Assembly: GCA_003223935.1 (NCBI GenBank)
Contig: QHXQ01000052.1
Coordinates: forward strand, 1-64,000
DNA length: 64,000 nucleotides
Origin: Acidobacteriota bacterium
GTDB lineage: Bacteria; Acidobacteriota; Blastocatellia; Pyrinomonadales; Pyrinomonadaceae
Direction of reading: 5' to 3'
Shown: positions 63,467 to 64,000 of the stretch, piece after piece
How positions within the stretch are numbered: the first letter of the stretch is position 1
Layout: each line of letters opens with the position of its first letter
Translations under genes and position numbers: made by a program
The notes under the pieces: generated by a model
Seen by the model: only the letters and a program-made list of their open reading frames with translations
Told to the model about the DNA's origin: nothing
Database searches by the model: none

Positions 63467-64000
63467 TCAATCTGCCCTCAACGCCTCAATCGGATCGAGC
63501 CGCGCGGCTTTCCATGCGGGGAAGATGCCGGCGGCGATGCCGATGCCGCCGGAGATGCCGACGGCAAGGATGATCGCGATGATGGATAAAAACGTTGGGA
63601 AGAACACGGCCGTCAGTACGCGCCCGACGATCCATGCGAGCACGACGCCGGTTGCGCCGCCGATGGCCGAGAGCGTCGTCGCCTCGACGAGAAATTGTTT
63701 AAGTATGTCGCCGCGTCGTGCGCCGAGCGCTTTGCGGATGCCGATCTCTTTGGTGCGTTCGGTCACGGAGACAAGCATGATATTCATGATTACGATGCCG
63801 CCGACGACGAGCGCAATCGCAGGCACGGCAATCGCCACGATGAAGATCGAGCCGAAGATGCGGTCGCGCAAGCCCGTGATCGCGTCGGGCGTGATGATGC
63901 CGAAGTTATCTTTTTCGTTCGCGGGCACACGACGGCGCACGCGCATGATCTGGCGCGCTTCTTCGACCGCATCGTTGAAGTGTTTGTCGTCGCGTGCGGT
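63467..64000 (-). CDS. MacB-type ABC transporter permease, C-terminal part (cut by window edge)
   Basis: 178 codons to the window end, N-terminus missing. The frame reads DDKHFNDAVEEARQIMRVRRRVP then FGIITPDAI, the FtsX helices (IVAIAVPAIALVVGGIVIMNIMLVSVTERTKEIGIRKALGARRGD and following) and the family ending AWKAARLDPIEAL. Paralogue of the adjacent permease, expected to form a heterodimer or act in parallel. Confidence 0.92.
   Translation of the reverse strand, partial: TARDDKHFNDAVEEARQIMRVRRRVPANEKDNFGIITPDAITGLRDRIFGSIFIVAIAVPAIALVVGGIVIMNIMLVSVTERTKEIGIRKALGARRGDILKQFLVEATTLSAIGGATGVVLAWIVGRVLTAVFFPTFLSIIAIILAVGISGGIGIAAGIFPAWKAARLDPIEALRAD

Overview
This 64 kb window is bacterial chromosome: GC-rich, dense and mostly single-copy housekeeping genes, with no phage, integrase, transposase, rRNA gene, CRISPR array or convincing tRNA gene. 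The gene set best fits an aerobic Acidobacteriota, probably Blastocatellia. This is an inference from the bacillithiol genes (ypdA, bshC), a GrdB-family selenoprotein, MacB-type permeases, a group III PfkA, a two-subunit-type methylmalonyl-CoA mutase and the style of the intergenic repeats. No marker gene was searched.

Layout. 1-2.6 kb: rplM-rpsI-rpsB-tsf ribosomal operon (minus strand, good sigma70 promoter at 2610-2639). 3-6.2 kb: exported truncated globin, M48 protease and a secreted protein, with two large gene-poor gaps. 6.8-13 kb: a 1,205-residue P-loop ATPase, a Rossmann/DUF2520 protein and an ACT-malic enzyme. 13-19 kb: secreted and small unknown proteins, a 21-nt repeat array, a VIT1-type metal transporter, an AadA-like nucleotidyltransferase and ypdA. 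19.3-24.7 kb: a minus-strand cluster of metallophosphoesterase, lipase, small protein, gingipain/caspase-like C25 peptidase and a small C-x3-C/C-x3-C protein, with a promoter in front of it. 25-30.6 kb: DapA-family aldolase, bshC, mutL and a HAD phosphatase. 30.6-36 kb: split biotin-dependent carboxylase, membrane proteins, CDP-alcohol phosphatidyltransferase, a heptad-repeat protein and greA. 36-38.7 kb: pfkA followed by two adjacent genes, each with an in-frame UGA exactly where a selenocysteine belongs (a GrdB-family protein and a peroxiredoxin). 39-47 kb: DUF11/lamin-tail surface protein, RlmI-like methyltransferase, a 14-unit 21-nt array, small coiled-coil families, queA, a broken hicA with hicB, a lipoprotein and an SDR. 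47-55.6 kb: CtpA protease, a glycosyltransferase, a second hicAB, pdxJ, ruvB, atpDC. 55.7-64 kb: lytic transglycosylase, methylmalonyl-CoA mutase, OppDF, a Yip1-like membrane protein and two MacB-type permeases, the last cut by the window end.

The most notable signals are: (1) the tandem UGA-recoded selenoprotein pair at 37.3-38.6 kb, which conventional gene calling splits into four fragments; (2) the protease/lipase/phosphoesterase/cysteine-peptide cluster at 19.4-24.6 kb; (3) a family of about 13 intergenic spacers made of degenerate 7-9 nt tandem units, most arranged as hairpins at gene ends; (4) 21-nt periodic arrays in both non-coding DNA and heptad-repeat genes; (5) two pairs of related small unknown proteins scattered through the window.
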